A stretch of 64,000 nt of DNA from Janthinobacterium sp. UMAB-56. Lineage in GTDB: Bacteria > Pseudomonadota > Gammaproteobacteria > Burkholderiales > Burkholderiaceae_D. Where the stretch lies: contig NZ_LT607655.1 in assembly GCF_900095265.1 (NCBI RefSeq), positions 154,914 through 218,913 on the forward strand, in the 5' to 3' direction. The translations under genes were made by a program, and so were the position numbers. Of the stretch, positions 1-9,238 are shown in pieces. Numbering within the stretch: the stretch's first letter is position 1; each line of letters opens with the position of its first letter. The notes beneath the pieces were generated by a model. It saw nothing but the letters and a program-made list of their open reading frames with translations, searched no databases and was not told where the DNA came from.

Positions 1-28
1 AGCGCTCTCCCAGCTGAGCTATACCCCC
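1..28 (-). tRNA. tRNA-Ala, 5' part only (cut by window edge)
   Basis: Read on the minus strand, the first 28 bases begin GGGGGTATAGCTCAGCTGGG and continue AGAGCGCT, which is the acceptor 5' strand, D arm and start of the anticodon stem of an alanine tRNA. The anticodon lies outside the window. The AGAGCGCT ending fits the GGC isoacceptor of proteobacteria better than the TGC one of rRNA operons, but this is inference. A good sigma-70 promoter lies just upstream at 46-73. In E. coli tRNA-Ala genes also lie near gltX. Confidence 0.85.
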
Positions 29-45
29 GTTGGTGCAGAAACAAG

Positions 46-73
46 AGTATAGCAAAGAAGTTTCACTCTGCAA
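46..73 (-). promoter_or_regulatory. sigma-70 promoter of the tRNA-Ala gene
   Basis: On the minus strand, TTGCAG (68-73) is followed after 16 bases by TATACT (46-51). The tRNA 5' end at position 28 is 17 bases beyond the -10 box. The -10 box differs from TATAAT at one position and the -35 box from TTGACA at two. The position suits a short leader before a tRNA. Confidence 0.6.
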
Positions 74-152
74 ATACCCTTTTTCGTCTATGAGCAACTT
101 TTCATAGGGGCGGTTTCTGCACTGCATTTACACGTTCAATTCCGCGCAGCGA

Positions 153-1559
153 TTACAGCCACTTTGCCAGGCGCGCCAGCACGGTATCGCGGCCAAAAAT
201 CACCACCACCTGGTCGATGGCCGGCGTCTGCAACTGCCCCGTCAAAATCAAACGCAAAGGCATGGCCAGCAGCGGCATCTTGATGGTGTTGGCAGCCAGC
301 ACTTCCTTGATCATGGCGGCCACGGCTTCCTTGCTCCACTCCACCGTGGCGATACGCTCGGCAAACTGTGCCAGCACGGGCTTGATGGCATCCGTGATGT
401 GCTGCGCCACCAGCTCCGCTTCCGGCTGCGGCGCGCGGAAGAACAGCATCGAAGCGCTGGCCAATTCATTGACCGTGTTGGCGCGTTCTTTCATCATGCC
501 CAGCACTTGCGCCAGGTCCGGCGCGCCTTCGAAGACGGCGCCGGCGGCCAGCATTTGCGGGCGGGCCAGGTCGGCCAGGCGGGTGTTGTCGGCCTGCTTG
601 ATATAGTGGTTGTTCAGCCAGGCCAGTTTTTCATTGTTGAACTGGGCCGCCGATTTCGACAGGTGATTCAGATTGAACCACTCGCAGAACTGCTCGGTCG
701 AGAACACTTCATCGTCGCCATGGCTCCAGCCCAGGCGCGCCAGGTAGTTCAGCATCGCTTCTGGCAAAAAGCCCTGCGCCGGGTAATCCATCACGCTGAC
801 GGCGCCGTGGCGCTTCGACAGCTTTTCGCCATCCGCACCCAAAATCATCGGCAGGTGGCCGTACAGCGGCAGCGGTGCGCCGATGGCGCGCAGGATATTG
901 ATCTGGCGCGGAGTGTTGTTGACATGGTCGTCGCCGCGGATCACGTGGGTAATCTGCATGTCCCAGTCATCGACGGCCACGCAGAAGTTATACGTCGGCG
1001 TGCCGTCCGGACGGGCGATCACCAGGTCGTCCAGCTCGCGGTTGGAAATCGTGATCGTGCCCTTGACGACGTCGTCCCACGTCACGTCGCCGTCGAGCGG
1101 GTTCTTGAAGCGCACGACGGGCTTGCGGTCGGCAGGAATGGCCGGCAGGGTCTTGCCCGGTTCCGGGCGCCAGGTGCCGTCGTAGCGTGGCTTTTCGCCG
1201 GCGGCGCGCATGCGCTCGCGCATCGCTTCGACTTCTTCCGGCGAGGAATAGCAATGGTAAGCCGTACCCTCTGCCAGCATCTGCGCCACCACTTCGCGGT
1301 AGCGGTCCATGCGCTGCATCTGGTAGAACGGGCCTTCGTCGTGGTCCAGGCCCAGCCACTTCATGCCTTCGATGATGGCTTGCACGGCTTCCGGCGTGGA
1401 ACGCTCCACGTCCGTGTCTTCGATGCGCAGCACGAAGGTGCCGCCGAAGTGGCGGGCATACGCCCAGCTGTATAAAGCGGTGCGGGCGCCGCCCAGGTGC
1501 AGATAGCCGGTCGGGCTGGGGGCGAAACGGGTGCGGACGGGAGTAGCTATTGTGGTCAT
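153..1559 (-). CDS. gltX: Glutamate--tRNA ligase
   Basis: Charges tRNA-Glu with glutamate in the cytoplasm. The 468 residues match the usual length of bacterial GluRS. The class I signature [14 protein letters not shown] lies near residues 14-27 (HIGH-type) and KLSKRHG near residue 245 (KMSKS-type). The GluRS zinc-region cysteines are not complete here: HCYSSPEE replaces the C-x-C pair, as in many proteobacterial enzymes. The ATG at 1559 gives [15 protein letters not shown], the normal start next to the Rossmann fold. It is followed on the same strand by the tRNA-Ala gene, which has its own promoter. I see no strong terminator between them, only a weak stem around 93-112. Confidence 0.97.
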   Translation of the reverse strand: MTTIATPVRTRFAPSPTGYLHLGGARTALYSWAYARHFGGTFVLRIEDTDVERSTPEAVQAIIEGMKWLGLDHDEGPFYQMQRMDRYREVVAQMLAEGTAYHCYSSPEEVEAMRERMRAAGEKPRYDGTWRPEPGKTLPAIPADRKPVVRFKNPLDGDVTWDDVVKGTITISNRELDDLVIARPDGTPTYNFCVAVDDWDMQITHVIRGDDHVNNTPRQINILRAIGAPLPLYGHLPMILGADGEKLSKRHGAVSVMDYPAQGFLPEAMLNYLARLGWSHGDDEVFSTEQFCEWFNLNHLSKSAAQFNNEKLAWLNNHYIKQADNTRLADLARPQMLAAGAVFEGAPDLAQVLGMMKERANTVNELASASMLFFRAPQPEAELVAQHITDAIKPVLAQFAERIATVEWSKEAVAAMIKEVLAANTIKMPLLAMPLRLILTGQLQTPAIDQVVVIFGRDTVLARLAKWL

Positions 1560-1629
1560 CGAGGTAATCAGGCTTGAATAAGTAAAACGCCATTTTACTC
1601 TGTTGACCGCCGCCGCTCCACAAGCGCCG

Positions 1630-2541
1630 TCATAGCTGCAGCAAGCGCCTTTTCACCTCGTCCGCCTGCGCATGCAGCGCCTGCTCGAACAGGGCGACCA
1701 GTTGCGACAAAGGCCGGTGCAAGGGCTTGACCAGATTCACCGTGAACGGCAAGGACACGCCGAAACGGCGGATCTGCAAGCCCTGCCCCGCGTAGTCCAG
1801 CGCCGTCAACGGATTGACGATGGCCAGACCCACGCCTTCGCGCACCATGGCGCAGACGGAGGCGGCGCTGTGCGTGTCGAGCGCCATGCGCCGTTCCACG
1901 CCGGCCTGCGCGAAGATGGCATCGATCTGCTGGCGGTAGGGATCGACGGCGGCCAGGCTGATGAAAGGCTGGCCCGCGAAATCCGCCGGCTGCAGCACGG
2001 CCTTGCTGGCGAGCGCATGGCCGTCCGGCAGCACGCACACTTCATCGACAGACATCAGGGTGTCAAGCACGGTGCCCGGCGGCGCATTGCCCACTTCCGT
2101 CAGGCCGATATCGTGGCGCTGCGCCGACAGCCACTCTTCCAGCAGCGGCGACTCCTGCGGCGTGATACTGATGCTCACGTTCGGAAAGTCGGCGACGAAG
2201 CGCTTGCACGCCTGCGGCAGCAGCGACTGGGAAAACACGGGCAGGCAGGCGATCGACAACTGCCCCTGGTCGAACTGGCGCAAGGCCGCCGCCGTGCTGA
2301 CGATGCGCTCCAGGCCGAAATACGCGCGCTGCACTTCCTCGAACAGCTGCAGCGCCTGGGCCGTCGGGCGCAGACGCCCCCGCTCGCGCTCAAACAGGGT
2401 CAAGCCCGTCAAATGCTCAAGGCGCGCCAGCTCGCGGCTGACGGTGGGCTGCGAGGTGTGCAGCATGGCGGCGGCCGCCGTCACGCTACCCGTCGTCATG
2501 ATGGCGCGGAAGACCTCGATATGGCGCAAAGAGATAGTCAT
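1630..2541 (-). CDS. lysR: LysR-type transcriptional regulator, likely controls lysA
   Basis: A 303-residue LysR-family regulator: N-terminal winged helix-turn-helix ([20 protein letters not shown], then [16 protein letters not shown]) and a C-terminal periplasmic-binding-protein-like effector domain. It is divergent from lysA with about 100 bases between the starts, the arrangement of E. coli lysR/lysA, where LysR activates lysA in response to diaminopimelate and lysine. I chose the ATG at 2541 ([11 protein letters not shown]). An ATG at 2547 adds two residues; longer readings run into the promoter region. The assignment as LysR rests on the neighbour and could be another paralogue. Confidence 0.88.
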   Translation of the reverse strand: MTISLRHIEVFRAIMTTGSVTAAAAMLHTSQPTVSRELARLEHLTGLTLFERERGRLRPTAQALQLFEEVQRAYFGLERIVSTAAALRQFDQGQLSIACLPVFSQSLLPQACKRFVADFPNVSISITPQESPLLEEWLSAQRHDIGLTEVGNAPPGTVLDTLMSVDEVCVLPDGHALASKAVLQPADFAGQPFISLAAVDPYRQQIDAIFAQAGVERRMALDTHSAASVCAMVREGVGLAIVNPLTALDYAGQGLQIRRFGVSLPFTVNLVKPLHRPLSQLVALFEQALHAQADEVKRRLLQL

Positions 2542-2643
2542 GGTCATATCATAAATGAATAAGGTTGGCTTAAATAGATATTTTATAGTCGAGGCACAAT
2601 TGGCCATCATGCAGTCATTCCCTCATTCCGCCGAAAGCACACG

Positions 2644-3882
2644 ATGCAGCCCGTCAACGACCAGACCCTCGCCCAACTCGCCCAGGAACACGGCACCCCC
2701 CTGTGGGTATATGACGCGGCCACCATCCGCGCGCGCGTGGCCCAACTGGCACAGTTCGACACCGTGCGCTTCGCGCAAAAAGCCAATTCGAACATCCATC
2801 TGCTCACCCTGATGCGCGAAGCGGGCGTGCACGTGGACGCCGTCTCGCTGGGCGAGATCGAACGCGCGCTGCAGGCAGGCTTTACGCCGGCGCAAACGCA
2901 TGGCGCGGCCGGCGTGGTGTTCACCTGCGACCTGTTCGACCGTGCCACCCTGGCGCGCGTGGCGGCGGCGAAGATCGAAGTCAATTGCGGCTCCGTCGAC
3001 ATGCTGCGCCAGTTGGGCCCTGTGTCGCCCGGCCACCGCGTCTGGCTGCGCATCAATCCCGGCTATGGCCATGGCCACAGCAACAAGACCAATACGGGCG
3101 GTGAAAACAGCAAGCACGGCATCTGGCACGAAGAACTGCCAGAGGCGCTGGCCGTCATCCGCGCACATGGACTGCACCTCGTGGGCCTGCACATGCACAT
3201 CGGCTCGGGCGTCGACTACAGCCACCTGGAAACCGTCTGCGGCACCATGGTCGACCTGGTGAAAAACATGGGCCACGACCTGGAAGCCATTTCCGCGGGC
3301 GGCGGCTTGTCCGTGCCCTATCGCGAGGGCGAGCAGCCCGTCGACACGAACCACTACTTCCAGCTGTGGGATGCGGCGCGCAAGCAGATCGAAGCGCACC
3401 TGGGCCACGCCGTGCATCTGGAAATCGAACCTGGCCGCTTCCTCGTGGCCGACGCGGGCCTGCTGGTGGCCGAAGTGCGCGCCACCAAGCAAATGGGCGG
3501 CAAGCACTTCACCTTGTTAGATACGGGCTTCAATGAACTGATGCGCCCCGCCATGTACGGCAGCTACCATGCAATGTCGGTCATCGCGCATGACGGCCGA
3601 ACTCTCGATGTGCAGCGCGCCACCGTGGTCGGCGGCCCCCTGTGCGAATCGGGCGACGTCTTTACACAGCGCGACGGCGGCGTGGTGGAAACCCGCTTGC
3701 TACCGGCAGCGCAAGTGGGCGACTACGTGGTCTTCGAAGGCGCCGGCGCGTATGGCGCGTCGATGTCGTCGAACTACAACAGCCGCCCGCATGCGGCGGA
3801 ATACCTGGTCGATGGAGCGCAGTCCCGTTTGATCCGCCGCCGCCAGACGGTGGCCGAGTTGATCGCGCTGGAACAGCTGTAA
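2644..3882 (+). CDS. lysA: Diaminopimelate decarboxylase
   Basis: Last step of lysine synthesis: decarboxylates meso-diaminopimelate to L-lysine with PLP. At 412 residues it has the length of E. coli LysA. Visible features are the PLP lysine in FAQKANSN (about residue 45), the glycine-rich phosphate-binding GGGLSVPY, the EIEPGRFLVADAG block, and the substrate-site CESGDVF motif near the C-terminus, typical of group IV decarboxylases. The HGIW segment after NTGGENSK also fits LysA. The divergent LysR gene supports the role. The intergenic stretch is AT-rich, as expected of a LysR-regulated promoter. Confidence 0.95.
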   Translation: MQPVNDQTLAQLAQEHGTPLWVYDAATIRARVAQLAQFDTVRFAQKANSNIHLLTLMREAGVHVDAVSLGEIERALQAGFTPAQTHGAAGVVFTCDLFDRATLARVAAAKIEVNCGSVDMLRQLGPVSPGHRVWLRINPGYGHGHSNKTNTGGENSKHGIWHEELPEALAVIRAHGLHLVGLHMHIGSGVDYSHLETVCGTMVDLVKNMGHDLEAISAGGGLSVPYREGEQPVDTNHYFQLWDAARKQIEAHLGHAVHLEIEPGRFLVADAGLLVAEVRATKQMGGKHFTLLDTGFNELMRPAMYGSYHAMSVIAHDGRTLDVQRATVVGGPLCESGDVFTQRDGGVVETRLLPAAQVGDYVVFEGAGAYGASMSSNYNSRPHAAEYLVDGAQSRLIRRRQTVAELIALEQL

Positions 3883-3945
3883 AACCTCGCCAGCGTGCGG
3901 GCATGCGCATCTGCTAACATCGAGGCAACTCGATGAAAGCCCGCC

Positions 3946-5508
3946 ATGCCCGCCACCACCCTTGCCCGCCGCAGCACCAGCTTGCTGCTGCCCCTGCTGC
4001 TGTCCGCCGTCCTTGCCGGCTGCGCCGCACTGCCGACGCTGGAAGGCCGCACCTCCTCCAGCGTCATCACCGATACAGCGGACACCCGGCTGGCCACGGC
4101 CATTGCGCCCCTGGTGGCGCAGCATCCCGGCATGTCCGGCATCTATCCGCTGGTCGACGGGCGCGACGCCTTTGCCGCGCGCGCCCTGCTGGCCGCCGCC
4201 GCCGAGCGCAGCCTCGACGTGCAGTACTACATCTGGCACAAGGACATCACGGGCACCCTGCTGTTCGACGCCCTGCGCCAGGCGGCCGAACGGGGCGTGC
4301 GCGTGCGCCTGCTGCTCGACGATAACAACACGGCGGGCCTGGACCAGACCCTGACCATGCTGGGCAAGCAGCAGAATCTGGAAATCCGCCTGTTCAATCC
4401 CTTCGTGCCCCGCGCGCCGCGCGCGCTGGCCTTTGCCACGGATTTTTCCCGCCTCAACCGGCGCATGCACAACAAATCGTTCACGGCCGATAACCGGGCC
4501 ACCATCGTTGGCGGACGCAATGTGGGTGATGAATACTTTGGCGCGGCCGGCGACGTGCTGTTTGCCGACCTTGACGTGCTGGCCATCGGCCCCGTCGTCG
4601 ACAAGGTCTCGCAGGATTTCGACCGTTACTGGAACAGCGCCTCGGCCTACCCGGCCCGGCTGCTGCTGACCAGTCCAGTCGACGGCGACGCGGCCAGCAT
4701 CGCCGCCGAGGCGCAGCGCCTGGACGATGCCAAGGCGGCCGGGCAATACGTGCAGGCACTGCGCACCTCGCCGTTCGTCAGACAGATGATGGAACGCACC
4801 CTGCCGTTCGAATGGGCGCGCACGCGCATGGTCAGCGACGACCCGGCAAAAGTGCTGGACAAGGCCAGGCCAGGCACGGGCGTGGCGGAAAACCTGCAAA
4901 ACCTGCTGGGCGTGCCGGAAAAGGAAGTGGACCTGGTGTCGCCGTATTTCGTGCCCGGCAAAGCGGGCACGCAGGCCTTTGCGGCGCTGGCCAGAAAAGG
5001 CGTGGGCGTGCGCATACTGACGAATGCGCTGGAAGCGACCGACGTGGCGGCCGTGCATGCTGGCTATGCGAAGTGGCGCAAGCCACTGCTGGAAGCGGGC
5101 GTGCTGCTGTATGAATCACGCCGCTCATGGGAACGGGGCGATGCGCGCGAACAGCCGGGCAGCTTCGGCAGCTCCGCCTCGAGCCTGCATGCAAAGACCT
5201 TTGCGGTCGACGACCGGCGCATCTTCGTCGGCTCCTTCAATTTCGACCCGCGCTCGATCGAATTGAACACGGAAATGGGCCTCGTCATCGACAGCCCCGT
5301 GCTGGCCAGCCAGCTGGGACGAGCCATGCGCACCACCATCGCGCAGCGCGCCTACCAGGTGCTGCTGGGCGACGACGGTGCGCTGTACTGGCTCGCCCGC
5401 GACGCCAGCGGCACCACCACGCGCTACGACACGGAACCGGGCACCAGCGTGTGGAAGCGCATGGGAGTGGCGATTTTGTCGGTGCTGCCGATCGACTGGT
5501 TGCTGTAA
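3946..5508 (+). CDS. Phospholipase D / cardiolipin-synthase-like lipoprotein
   Basis: A 520-residue protein with two HKD (PLD) catalytic motifs: HNKSFTADNRATIVGGRN from about residue 175 and HAKTFAVDDRRIFVGSFN from about residue 415, both with H-x-K-x4-D intact. The N-terminus has a hydrophobic stretch ending in the lipobox LAGC (LLLSAVLAGCAAL), so it is probably a lipoprotein. Such two-HKD proteins include ClsC-type cardiolipin synthases and phospholipases D, which transfer phosphatidyl groups. Whether this one makes cardiolipin or hydrolyses phospholipid cannot be told from sequence. It ends seven bases before a convergent phosphatase gene, with no terminator visible between. Confidence 0.85.
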   Translation: MPATTLARRSTSLLLPLLLSAVLAGCAALPTLEGRTSSSVITDTADTRLATAIAPLVAQHPGMSGIYPLVDGRDAFAARALLAAAAERSLDVQYYIWHKDITGTLLFDALRQAAERGVRVRLLLDDNNTAGLDQTLTMLGKQQNLEIRLFNPFVPRAPRALAFATDFSRLNRRMHNKSFTADNRATIVGGRNVGDEYFGAAGDVLFADLDVLAIGPVVDKVSQDFDRYWNSASAYPARLLLTSPVDGDAASIAAEAQRLDDAKAAGQYVQALRTSPFVRQMMERTLPFEWARTRMVSDDPAKVLDKARPGTGVAENLQNLLGVPEKEVDLVSPYFVPGKAGTQAFAALARKGVGVRILTNALEATDVAAVHAGYAKWRKPLLEAGVLLYESRRSWERGDAREQPGSFGSSASSLHAKTFAVDDRRIFVGSFNFDPRSIELNTEMGLVIDSPVLASQLGRAMRTTIAQRAYQVLLGDDGALYWLARDASGTTTRYDTEPGTSVWKRMGVAILSVLPIDWLL

Positions 5509-5515
5509 GGAGCGC

Positions 5516-7210
5516 TTAGCGCACCACCTCCGTCAACACCCGCCCTTCCGACGCCGATGGCTGGCGTATGCGCAGCAAATGGGCAAGCGTAGGCGCGATA
5601 TCGACCACTTCCGCATACTGTCCATACGCGCCTGGCTTGATCCAGCGGGGGCCGAAGACCATCAGCGGCACGTTGGTGTCATATGTGTATGGCGTGCCGT
5701 GCGAGGTGCCACCAACGCCCTTGCCGAAGTACCAGGCCGGCTTCGTCACCAGCATCAGGTCGCCCGAGAGCTGGCGGTTCCAGGCGCGGCGCATCAGGGT
5801 GTCCATGCGCGTGGCGACGGCTCCCGTTTCCATCTGCGTGCGCGTATAGACTTGCGCCAGGCCGTCCTGCTGCAGCAGGAAGCGGGCCGCCGCGTCTTCC
5901 AGGGCGGCACGCTGGATGCCACTCTTTTCTGCCAGCGCGTAATCGAGGTAGATATTCGGCAGCGATGACGTCGTCACCAGCTTGTCCACGCCCAGGGTCG
6001 TGGCCAGGTGCTGATTCAAGGCGTCGACCAGTTTGGCGCCGTCGATGCGCTTGGCGGAGAAGCCGCGCGTTTCAGCGAATTCCGGCACGTTGGCAAAACC
6101 ATGGTCGGCCGTCAGCACCACCAGCACATTGTCCATGCCGACTTTTTTATCCAGGTCGGCAAAGAAGCCAGCCAGCATGCGGTCCAGGCGCTGCAGGTGG
6201 TCGTGCGACATCTTGCTTTCCGGGCCGTAGGCATGGTTCACATAGTCGTGCGCGGACAGGCTCACGCCCAGGATGTCGGGCACGCCGGCCGGATTGTGGC
6301 CCAGGTTTTCGCCATCGATGGCGGCGCGCGCGAATTCCAGGGTCAGTTCATCGAGGAAGGGGCCGGCCTTCAGGCGGCTGTAGTACTCGCCATCGAGCTT
6401 GCCGCTATCGCTGTAATAGGCGAACGGGAAGGTGTTGCGCGTGCCCGGCTTGGCCGGCACCAGATCATCACGGGCGTCGCGCGCATAGGCAGAATCGGCC
6501 AGCAGCGGCGTCCAGCTCTTGCCGTAATAGCGGTCCTGCGGCTTGCTGGCCTGGTAGCGCTGCACCCATTGCGGATGCTGCTGCATATAATAGGTGCTGC
6601 TGGCGAAGTTGCCGGTCTTTTCCATGTACATATAGGCCGTGCCCGTTCTCCCCGCCAGCAGGATGGCGCCCCGGTCCTTGCCCGACACGGTGACGACCTT
6701 GGCCTTGTCGCCCGTGGAATAGCGCAGCTCGTCTCCCAGGGTGCTCACGCGCAGCTTGGTCGGCGCCGTTCCATCGTCCGGCTTCGTCTCTTCGCCGATG
6801 TAATGGAAATTGCCATCCTCGGTGCAATAGACGGATTTTTTCGTGACGGGATCGATCCAGTTATTGCCGATCACGCCATGCTGGTAGGGGTAAGTGCCCG
6901 ACAGCACGGCCGAGTGGCCGATGGCGGTCACCGTGATGCCATGTGCCTGGTGCGCATCGCTGAACCACGCGCCCTGTTCCAGCAGGCGGCGCAAACCGCC
7001 CTGGCCAAACTGCTCGCGGTAGCGCGTCACCTGCTCTTGCGGCAAACCATCGACCACCAGTACCACCACCAGCTTCGGCTGCGCCGCAGTGGCAGCAGCA
7101 GCAGCAGCAGTAGAAACCGCCTTGGCAGCATGCGCCTGGCATGCCGCCACGCTGGCCGCCAGCAACAAGGCCTGCGCCAGTTGCCGGGAAAGGGAGAAAT
7201 TCTTGCTCAT
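5516..7210 (-). CDS. Alkaline phosphatase superfamily enzyme (PafA/nucleotide-pyrophosphatase type), secreted
   Basis: A 564-residue protein with a signal peptide (AQALLLAASVAACQAHA). It belongs to the alkaline phosphatase superfamily: metal-binding VVVLVVDGLPQEQ near the mature N-terminus, the nucleophile region TVTAIGHSAVLSGTYP, HGVIGNNW, SLSAHDYVNHAYGP, and the C-terminal metal site LTADHGFANVPE, with GTSHGTPYTYD towards the end. Proteins of this type hydrolyse phosphate mono- or diesters in the periplasm. The ATG at 7210 (MSKNFSL) was preferred to an in-frame GTG at 7216. Substrate is unknown; no Pho box was recognised upstream. Confidence 0.88.
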   Translation of the reverse strand: MSKNFSLSRQLAQALLLAASVAACQAHAAKAVSTAAAAAATAAQPKLVVVLVVDGLPQEQVTRYREQFGQGGLRRLLEQGAWFSDAHQAHGITVTAIGHSAVLSGTYPYQHGVIGNNWIDPVTKKSVYCTEDGNFHYIGEETKPDDGTAPTKLRVSTLGDELRYSTGDKAKVVTVSGKDRGAILLAGRTGTAYMYMEKTGNFASSTYYMQQHPQWVQRYQASKPQDRYYGKSWTPLLADSAYARDARDDLVPAKPGTRNTFPFAYYSDSGKLDGEYYSRLKAGPFLDELTLEFARAAIDGENLGHNPAGVPDILGVSLSAHDYVNHAYGPESKMSHDHLQRLDRMLAGFFADLDKKVGMDNVLVVLTADHGFANVPEFAETRGFSAKRIDGAKLVDALNQHLATTLGVDKLVTTSSLPNIYLDYALAEKSGIQRAALEDAAARFLLQQDGLAQVYTRTQMETGAVATRMDTLMRRAWNRQLSGDLMLVTKPAWYFGKGVGGTSHGTPYTYDTNVPLMVFGPRWIKPGAYGQYAEVVDIAPTLAHLLRIRQPSASEGRVLTEVVR

Positions 7211-7286
7211 ATGCACTCATCCAAAGTTAGGCCACCGGGCAGCATACGCAAACTATATGACGCAATCATGACAGGAAGCACGACCA

Positions 7287-7321
7287 TGAAAAAGGCCGGG
7301 CACCATTGCTGGAACCCGGCC
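7287..7321 (-). terminator. Rho-independent terminator after the DUF4399 gene
   Basis: On the minus strand a 7-bp GC stem (GGCCGGG at 7294-7300 against CCCGGCC at 7315-7321) with a 14-base loop is followed by five T residues. It lies 28 bases after the stop of the DUF4399 gene and upstream of the phosphatase gene, so it separates two same-strand transcripts. Confidence 0.75.
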
Positions 7322-7349
7322 TGATGCCGACATGAATCAATATGCGCGA

Positions 7350-7757
7350 CTATTTGACAGTCACCTTGATGCTTTTGCTCAGTTCCGGCCCATACGACTG
7401 GTGCGCGCCATTGGCGAACTGCATGGTCAAGGTGTACTGGCCCGGCGGCAAGGTGACGTCCGTTTCCGTCTGTCCTTTGCCGAAATGCAAATGCTTGTCA
7501 TCCATCGGTATCATCTCGCCCGCCTTCATCGGCCCCATATTGATGAGCAGATGATGGTGACCCGTCTTCGCCGTCATGTCGCCGGCCGGCTTGACGTCCA
7601 TGCCGTTGACGGCAAATTTCACCTTGAACGGACTGGTCACCGTCGCGCCATCAACAGGCTCGACAAATGATACGGCTTGGGCGTAGGCGCTGGCGGCCAG
7701 CAGGCTGCCAACAACCACGGCTGCGGCTTGGCGCAGGAATACAGTGTTCAGGTGCAT
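7350..7757 (-). CDS. DUF4399 secreted protein
   Basis: A 135-residue protein with an N-terminal signal peptide (VVGSLLAASAYAQA). The mature part has the DUF4399 pattern: VSFVEPVDGATVTSPFKVKF, then KTGHHHLLIN, then GQTETDVTLPPGQYTL and LQFANG-like MQFANGAHQSYGP, ending in a beta strand. The histidine-rich HHH turn and the beta-sandwich character suggest a small periplasmic binding or copper-type fold, but the function is not known. It has its own terminator (7287-7321). A large structured repeat (7867-7980) lies upstream, between it and apbC. Confidence 0.85.
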   Translation of the reverse strand: MHLNTVFLRQAAAVVVGSLLAASAYAQAVSFVEPVDGATVTSPFKVKFAVNGMDVKPAGDMTAKTGHHHLLINMGPMKAGEMIPMDDKHLHFGKGQTETDVTLPPGQYTLTMQFANGAHQSYGPELSKSIKVTVK

Positions 7758-7866
7758 GATGTCTCCTCTTGTTTAATAACAACACGGACTGCATGAAAAC
7801 ATATTCCTGCTGACATTGGCGCCGGGGAGCAGTTAACCCCATGGATAAATCCAACAGTGCCACGGT

Positions 7867-7980
7867 GGCCTTGAAAACCGTAGCGAGCAAGCTCAATGTC
7901 GGGTTGAGTAACGCAACCGTACTTTAGTACGGTGAGTAACGCCGACCCGAAAGTGAGCTGCGCTGTAGGTTTACAAGGCC
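7867..7980. repeat. Three-tier inverted repeat, copy A of an intergenic structured element
   Basis: About 114 bases that can fold almost end to end. Outer arms are 7867-7879 and 7968-7980, pairing at 12 of 13 positions. Middle arms around 7890-7906 and 7942-7958 share AGCTCA and TCGGGT. The inner stem is a perfect 8-bp ACCGTACT/AGTACGGT with a 2-base loop (7916-7933). The phrase AAAACCGTAGCGAGC is shared with copy B at 16495-16608. It starts 10 bases beyond the apbC stop. It is probably a mobile or repetitive structured element that may act at mRNA 3' ends. Confidence 0.8.
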
Positions 7981-7989
7981 GCCCAGCCG

Positions 7990-9078
7990 CTAGTCGTTCT
8001 TGATGACGATCGACGGGAACTTGCTCGTCATATCCTTCGCCTTTTCCGCCACCTTGATGGCGATGGTGCGGGCGATCTGCTTGTAGATCACGGCGACGGG
8101 GCCATCGGGCTCGGCCATCACGGTCGGCGTGCCCGAATCCGTCTGCTGGCGAATCGCCATGGTCAGTGGCAAGGCGCCAAGGAATTCCACGCCAAAGTCG
8201 GCGCACATCTTCGCACCGCCACCGGCGCCGAAGATTTCTTCCGCATGGCCGCAATTCGAGCAGATGTGCGTGCTCATGTTTTCTACTACGCCCAGGATGG
8301 GGATGCCGACTTTCTCGAACATTTTGAGACCCTTGCGCGCATCCAGCAGCGCGATGTCCTGCGGCGTCGTGACGATCACGGCGCCCGTGACAGGCACTTT
8401 CTGCGACAGGGTCAATTGTATGTCGCCCGTGCCTGGCGGCATGTCGACGATCAGGTAATCGAGGTCGCGCCAGTTGGTCTGGTCGAGCAATTGCTGCAAG
8501 GCTTGCGTGACCATCGGGCCGCGCCACACCATCGGTTCGTCCGGATCGATCATGAAGCCGATCGACGACACTTGCAGGCCGTGGTTTTCCATCGGCTCCA
8601 TGCTCTTGCCATCGAGGGTCTTCGGCTGGCCGCTGATGCCCAGCATCATCGGCTGCGACGGGCCATAGATATCGGCGTCGAGCATGCCGACGGTGGCGCC
8701 TTCGGCCGCCAGGGCCAGGGCCAGGTTGACGGCCGTGGTCGATTTACCCACGCCGCCCTTGCCGGAAGCCACCGCAATGATGTTTTTCACATTGCTCATC
8801 GGCTTCAAGCCGCGCTGCACCGTGTGGGAAATGATTTTCGACGAGACGCCCACACTGACATTACCCACGCCCGGCAGCACGCGCAGGGCGGCCAGCACGG
8901 ATGTGCGGATCAGGTCGATCTGGCTTTTGGCGGGGTAGCCCAGTTCGATGTCGAGCGAAATATCAGCGCCATCGACCTTCAGATTCTTGACGGTTTTGCT
9001 GGAAACAAAATCTTTATGTGTATTTGGATCAATAACCTGGGCCAGCGCGGCCTTGACGTCTTCTACAGTGATGCTCAT
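7990..9078 (-). CDS. apbC: Iron-sulfur cluster carrier ATPase ApbC/Mrp
   Basis: A 362-residue Mrp/NBP35-type P-loop ATPase that carries and delivers Fe-S clusters to apoproteins in the cytoplasm. An N-terminal DUF59 (MIP18-like) domain (about residues 1-85) precedes the deviant Walker A motif SGKGGVGKST near residue 105. The cluster-binding pair is in CSNCGHAEEIFG (CxxC). DMPPGTGD is the Walker B region. The ATG at 9078 (MSITVEDVK) was preferred to an upstream in-frame start at 9090. It is divergent from metG, a common betaproteobacterial arrangement. Confidence 0.95.
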   Translation of the reverse strand: MSITVEDVKAALAQVIDPNTHKDFVSSKTVKNLKVDGADISLDIELGYPAKSQIDLIRTSVLAALRVLPGVGNVSVGVSSKIISHTVQRGLKPMSNVKNIIAVASGKGGVGKSTTAVNLALALAAEGATVGMLDADIYGPSQPMMLGISGQPKTLDGKSMEPMENHGLQVSSIGFMIDPDEPMVWRGPMVTQALQQLLDQTNWRDLDYLIVDMPPGTGDIQLTLSQKVPVTGAVIVTTPQDIALLDARKGLKMFEKVGIPILGVVENMSTHICSNCGHAEEIFGAGGGAKMCADFGVEFLGALPLTMAIRQQTDSGTPTVMAEPDGPVAVIYKQIARTIAIKVAEKAKDMTSKFPSIVIKND

Positions 9079-9238
9079 GTAAATCTCCATGTGTACTACC
9101 TATATGCAATACGCGCAGTCTAGCGCAAAATCACCATGCGCGATAAAGACAAAAGCATCACTTGCCAGCGCCGCATCTGCTCATATTGCCTTTCCGCTGT
9201 TAAAATGTCCTATTATCCATCCCAAAAGTGCATCAATC

